From the NCBI GenBank assembly GCA_008933995.1, contig WARS01000015.1:15694957-15758956 (forward strand): a stretch of DNA of 64,000 nucleotides, written 5' to 3'. This DNA comes from Datnioides undecimradiatus. Its lineage: Eukaryota; Chordata; Actinopteri; Lobotiformes; Datnioididae. The position numbers and the translations under genes were made by a program. The notes below the pieces were generated by a model. It searched no databases. It saw only the letters and a program-made list of their open reading frames with translations, and was not told the origin of the DNA. Shown piece after piece: positions 59,334 through 64,000 of this stretch (position 1 is the stretch's first letter; each line of letters opens with the position of its first letter).

Positions 59334-59388
59334 GTGTGTGCGTGTGTGTGTGTGCGTGTGTGTGCGTGTGTGTGTGTGCGTGTGTGTA
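59334..59388 (+). repeat. compound TG/CG microsatellite
   Basis: Interrupted TG repeat of 55 bases, intergenic. Confidence 0.95.
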
Positions 59389-60479
59389 TAGCAGTACCTC
59401 AGCACCTCTCTCTGTGTAGTCGGTTAGAAAGCGTAACTAATGTGCTGGTAGAGTCATTACAGTAACAAAGCAGTGACTCTGGCTGCCAGCCTCGGTGAAT
59501 AGACTGCAGTTTATGGTAACGAGGAGGTGAGTACTGGTGTGGAAGGTCACAGTCACGCTCTGAACAGGATGAACCCACTCAATTTAGCGTGGTGTTTCAA
59601 GATGCATTTTGTCAACCAGGTAGGCAGGGAACATGAATCTTACAATAATTTATATATAAGGGTTACAAAACAATTTATACAAGATGCGATGCGTCTACTA
59701 AAGATTGTTTTCAGTATGAATTTATTACTTTCTTGATCACACATCCAAGAGCTTGAGGTGATGTCTTCAAATATCTTGTCCAAAATGCAATATTTAATTT
59801 GCAGTGAGATTTTAAAGGTACAGTGTGTTGGATCTGGCAGAAATAGAGTTTTGTCTTCAATTGTTTAATATTCATTGGCAAGTAGAAATCATGTCAACAT
59901 TAGCTAGAGATGAGCCCTTTCCATCCACAAAGGAGTGACCTGCTTCCCCTGAATGCACCATTTTATGCTGTCATGTTTGTACAGTAGCCCACAACACCAA
60001 AAACCGTCTCTAGAGACGGCCTTTTTGCACTTTCTACCGTATTCTTGGATTGAGAAGGTGAGTGGAAGGTTAGTTGCAATCTGCAAACTCACAACTAGAT
60101 GCCACTAAATCCCAATGTAATCCCAATTTTTAAAAATGTGTTTGATTTTGTCTTTGTCCTGGCAATGCACTTGTCATGTTGTAAGCAAGACAGTATCATG
60201 TTTCTGCTGATTAAACATATTTGTCTTCTTTCAACATGACATTTTTTGGACAAGCGTTTTAAAACCTGTTTCAGCTTTAACCACTCCCAGAAATGATGTC
60301 ATGAGGCCCTAGAGTACACTATGACATCACCAACAAATAGAGTAACAAGATAAGCATTAATGGAGGATCGGTGACTGTTTTTGTAACATGTCATGCAGTT
60401 CATTTTAAAAACAGTTTGGACTGAACATAGTTCTGGCATTAGCTTCAGTACCTTCTAATAACTTCTTGTGTATCTGTTT

Positions 60480-62530
60480 AAGATGAACTGAACAACCTTG
60501 AGTGACATTAGGCAGCTTTTAACGGCCATCCAGCCACTGTCCAGCACATATAGATTATCTTGTTGATAATACTGCAGCTACACTGCACACAGCACTGAAT
60601 AATGTGGCCCCTATAAAACAGAATAAGAAAGCCATCAAGCAGAGGAAGCTAGCTACCTGGTTTGACACACAGTTACGCACTTTAAGACAGTCCTCACGAA
60701 AGTTAGAGAGGAAGTGGCGATATACTAATATAGAAGAATTTCACCTTGGAAAGATAGTATTATAACATACAAATCAGCCCTGCGTAAGGCAAGAACTGCC
60801 TATTATTCCAAATTAATAGAGGAAAATTGGAACAACCCCAGGTTTCTGTTCAGCACTGTAGCCAGGCTGACAAAGAGTCACAGCTCTGTTGAGCCAACTA
60901 TTCCCTCAGCTCTCAGCAGCAATGACTTTATGAATTTCTTTACTAGTAAAATCATAGATATTAGAGAAAGAATTCATTACACACTCTCTTCAACTGTTAG
61001 AGATCCATGTGTGTCAACTGCAGTGGCCCCTGAAATGTCTGCAGGCCCTAAATTATCTCTAGACCATTTCTCTCCTATAGATCTCACTGAACTGTCCTCA
61101 ACAATTATTAGATCCAAACCCTCAACCTGTCTTTTGGACCCCATCCCAACTCGTCTTCTCAAAGATGTTTTGACCCTGATTGGCACTTTTATATTAGACC
61201 AGATCAATCTGTCATTACTAACAGGTTATGTTCCACAGGTGTTTAAGGTTGCTGTCATCAAACCTTTACTCAAAAAGCCTTCTCTTGACCCTGGTGTTTT
61301 AGCACAGTACAGACAATATCCAACCTCCCCTTTATTTCTAAAATCCTTGAAAAGGCCGTGGCCAATCAGTTATGTGATCACCTGCAGAGGAGCAGTTTAT
61401 TTGAAGCATTTCAGTCAGGATTTAGAATAAATCACAGCACAGAAACAGCATTGGTTAAGGTTAGCAACAACCTCCTAATAGCATCTGACAATGGCCTCGT
61501 CTCTTTACTTGTCCTGCTAGACCTCAGTGCTGCATTTGACACTGCATTCGATCACAATATCCTACTACAGAGACTAGAACATGTCATTGGCATTAAAGGA
61601 ACAGCACTAAGCTGGTTTAAATCTTATCTATCCAACAGATTCCAGTTTGTCCATGTTAATAACAACTCGTCCGTGCACACAAAGGTTAATCATGGAGTTC
61701 CACAGGGTTCTGTGCTTGGACCATTGTTGTTCTCCCTATACGTGCTTCCCCTAAGCAATATTATTAGGAAGCACAACATAAATTTCCACTGCTACGCGGA
61801 CGATACACAGCTATATTTATCTATGAAACCGGAAGAAACAGACCAATTAGTCAGACTTCAGACATGTCTGACAGACATTAAGGCCTGGATGACTTATAAT
61901 TTTTTGCTTCTAAATACAGACAAAACTGAGGTGATTTTGTTTGGGCGTAAACACCTCAGAGACAGGTTATCTGACCTCGCAGTCACTTTGGATGGTGTTA
62001 CCCCGGCCTCCAGTTCTACCGTGAGGAGCCTGGGAGTCAACTTTGACCAGGATATGTCCTATCAGTCCCATATTAGGCAGGTCACTAGGACTGCCTTCTT
62101 TCACTTGCGCAACATAGCTAAGATTAGGAGTATCCTGTCCAAAAGTGACGCCGAAAAGCTAGTCCATGCATCTGTTACCTCAAGGCTGTACTATTGTAAT
62201 TCCTTGTTGTCGGGTTGTCCGACTAGCTCACTGCGAGGCCTCCAGCTCATCCAAAATGCTGCTGCGAGGGTTCTGATGGGAATTAGCAAGAGAGATCATA
62301 TTTCTCCAGTTTTAGCTTCTCTTCATTGGCTCCCTGTAAAGTCCAGAATAGATTTCAAAGTCCTTCTTCTTACCTACAAGGCCCTTAATGGCCAAGCTCC
62401 ATTGTACTTCAATGAGATACTAAGTCCCTATTACCCCAACAGATCACTTCGCTCCCAGAGTGCAGGTTTGCTTGTGGTTCCCAGAATCTCCAAAAGTAGA
62501 ATGGGAGGCCGAGCCTTTATTAACCATTAA
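60480..62530 (+). pseudogene. LINE L2 reverse transcriptase, frameshifted
   Basis: Reverse transcriptase of the L2 element, which copies element RNA at the target site. 60930-61430 carries the N-terminal finger region ([31 protein letters not shown]); 61358-62530 carries the rest in another frame ([41 protein letters not shown], catalytic [11 protein letters not shown], and the thumb region through [15 protein letters not shown]). The two halves join if one base is restored near 61314, where the usual YRPISNLPF is broken. Further lesions are stops near 60552 and a small deletion near 60740. Not functional. Confidence 0.88.
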
Positions 62531-62706
62531 CTCTGTGTCCTTTCTCCCCTAGTGCTGTGCTTGTTTCTCTCTGGTCTCTCTCTCTGTACCTCTCTACAGA
62601 TACCTGTGGCTCCAGAGCTGAACATCTGATCTGTGGCTCCACCGACCTGCCCCATGTCCTCTGCTGCCATTTGCTGTCATTTGCTGTCATTATTCTATAT
62701 TGTACT

Positions 62707-62731
62707 TCTCTCTCTCTCTCTCTCTCTCTCT
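62707..62731 (+). repeat. CT microsatellite in the LINE 3' UTR
   Basis: (TC)n tract of about 25 bases. Confidence 0.9.
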
Positions 62732-62976
62732 TTCCCCCCAACCGGTCAAGGCAGATGGCCGTCCACCTAGAGCCAGGATCTGCCCAAGGTTTCTGCCTGT
62801 TAAAAGGAAGTTTTTCCTTGCCACTGTTGCCAAGTGCTTGCTCATGGTGGAACTGTTGGGTGTAATTAATAGTAATGAGTGTGGTCTAGACCCGCTCTGT
62901 TTGTAAGTGCCCTGAGATGAATTTTGTTGTGAATTGGTGCTATATAAATAAAATTGAATTGAATTGAATTGAATTG

Positions 62977-64000
62977 GATGGGCAGAGGGCAGCCTCACAT
63001 CACGCAGGGAGGCTTAATCCAGCATGGCTCTGACCTCTAACCTTCAGGTGTGGATGCACCTGCTGCCCTGTGAGAGAAAGTAAACAGCTGGAGAAAACAG
63101 ACTCTGTATGATGTGGATACTGAAGTAAACAGCTGCAGGTCAAAACTTATGTCAGATTTTCTTTTTTTTAAGTTATGTAAGTTTTCTTCTATGACTATGG
63201 TGCATACAAAATAACAACACTAGGGGTGAAGGGTCAGACTCAACTGTTATGTTGTTATGTTACATAATGCGTAAACACGTAATCTGATGCTCCACTTTCA
63301 ATCTATCTTTTGTGTCAACCACATGCTCGGGACGTAACTGTGAAACATTTGTAGCTTCAGGTCAGTGTGAATTTATGTTATGAAACAACTCCTGTTGTTG
63401 CTGCAAATGGTGACAAACCCATTTTGGACTGCACAAATTTGAGGAAATTGAGATGTTTAAAACAATTTTCACATTTTTTAAAAGTTCAGTCTGGAACTCA
63501 TATATTTGTTGCCTGGCGATTTTCAGTGATTTCACAGCTCCTAACCCTGAATTGGTAAAGACCCACAATACAACCATGGAGAGCAACGTAACTACTGCTG
63601 GATTGCTTTGATACTGAGGTAACCCTGAATGCTATCAAGGTGTGATATGGGTTACTGACTCAGAGAAGGAGTACGATTCTTCACTCAAATCCTCATCACT
63701 CAGTATCTTTGTGGGAAGCTGTAGCTTTTCTTTTGTTGTTTCTCTGCAGAATGTCCATGTCTATTACTGAGCATATCCTTCAGTTTGGTTGAAATGCTGT
63801 CCAGAACAATAAACTCAATTACTGATGAGTGCAGTGAATATTTCATCACCCGCCGCCCCCTGTAATGCTAATCCTGTCCAAATAGAATTTTGTTTTTACT
63901 GTCAAGTGGCTAAAAGTTAGCTTAGTTCATCAATGGTTACGCAAGATTTTGGCATTTTGTTCTTCTGGTGTCTAATTGGCAAACAAATTAGATTGTGCCC
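62977..64000 (+). other. intergenic DNA at window end
   Basis: No gene, RNA or element recognised. Confidence 0.5.

Larger units (their letters stand above)
49655..60479 (+). other. gene-poor intergenic region
   Basis: I find no spliced gene. It holds repeat fragments near 51325-51375 and 51888, GGAT-rich minisatellite DNA, CA/TG tracts, and a possible conserved non-coding block at 57700-58170. The longer open frames have no family motifs. Confidence 0.55.
60480..62976 (+). mobile_element. L2-type non-LTR retrotransposon (LINE), 5'-truncated
   Basis: Coding similarity to the region between endonuclease and reverse transcriptase starts near 60480. The reverse transcriptase follows to 62530. 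The 3' UTR includes a fish LINE tail: GGCAGATGGCCGTCCACCTA and GGAAGTTTTTCCTTGCCACT, then GGTGCTATATAAATAAAATTG and a short (ATTGA)n repeat at 62953-62976. These are hallmarks of fish L2 elements and their partner SINEs. The missing 5' half is typical of target-primed integration. Confidence 0.9.

Noticed and set aside
1..64000. CRISPR arrays, prokaryotic operons, viral genes
   Set aside because: No regularly spaced repeats or such genes were seen; the window is eukaryotic nuclear DNA.

Overview
This is a vertebrate nuclear window, most likely from a ray-finned (teleost) fish. It has GT-AG split genes with mostly 0.1-4 kb introns, abundant CA/TG microsatellites, a fish-type Tc1-like transposon, and an L2-type LINE with the typical fish 3' tail ending in (ATTGA)n. 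Nothing prokaryotic is present. Three protein-coding genes all lie on the + strand. Exon structures were built by hand from splice sites and reading frame, without alignment software.

1-2774: intron of a gene that begins upstream of the window. It carries an almost complete Tc1/mariner element (18-1584, TA target duplication, DDE spacing of 37 residues). Its transposase has one in-frame TGA.

2775-29193: 3' half of an unc13/Munc13 gene (synaptic vesicle priming factor), covering the C-terminal MUN domain, the C2C domain and the stop codon. The chosen exons add up to 1842 bp, exactly 614 codons, with no frame break. The standout feature is at 8155-18176. There, 13 microexons of 15-45 bp, all starting and ending in phase 0, together encode about 114 highly charged residues. 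They are inserted at a point of the MUN domain where, from memory of the family, mammalian and insect UNC13 proteins are contiguous. Any subset could be skipped or included without breaking frame. I regard this as the candidate undescribed system of the window: a combinatorial microexon cassette in a neurotransmitter-release protein.

29194-35237: intergenic DNA with an intact-looking tRNA-Cys(GCA) on the - strand, a decayed tRNA-Ser(UGA), and a diverged repeat pair flanking them. 35238-38247: five-exon theta-class glutathione S-transferase (241 aa). 40416-49559: 13-exon P2X7-type ATP-gated channel (578 aa). It has the ten ectodomain cysteines and the ballast domain, but it lacks the cysteine-rich juxtamembrane anchor of mammalian P2X7.

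49560-64000: gene desert with repeat relics, an AT-rich/homeobox-site-rich block that may be conserved non-coding DNA (about 57700-58170), and a 5'-truncated, frameshifted L2 LINE (about 60480-62976). The three genes have unrelated functions and I see no sign of an operon-like unit; they are simply neighbours.
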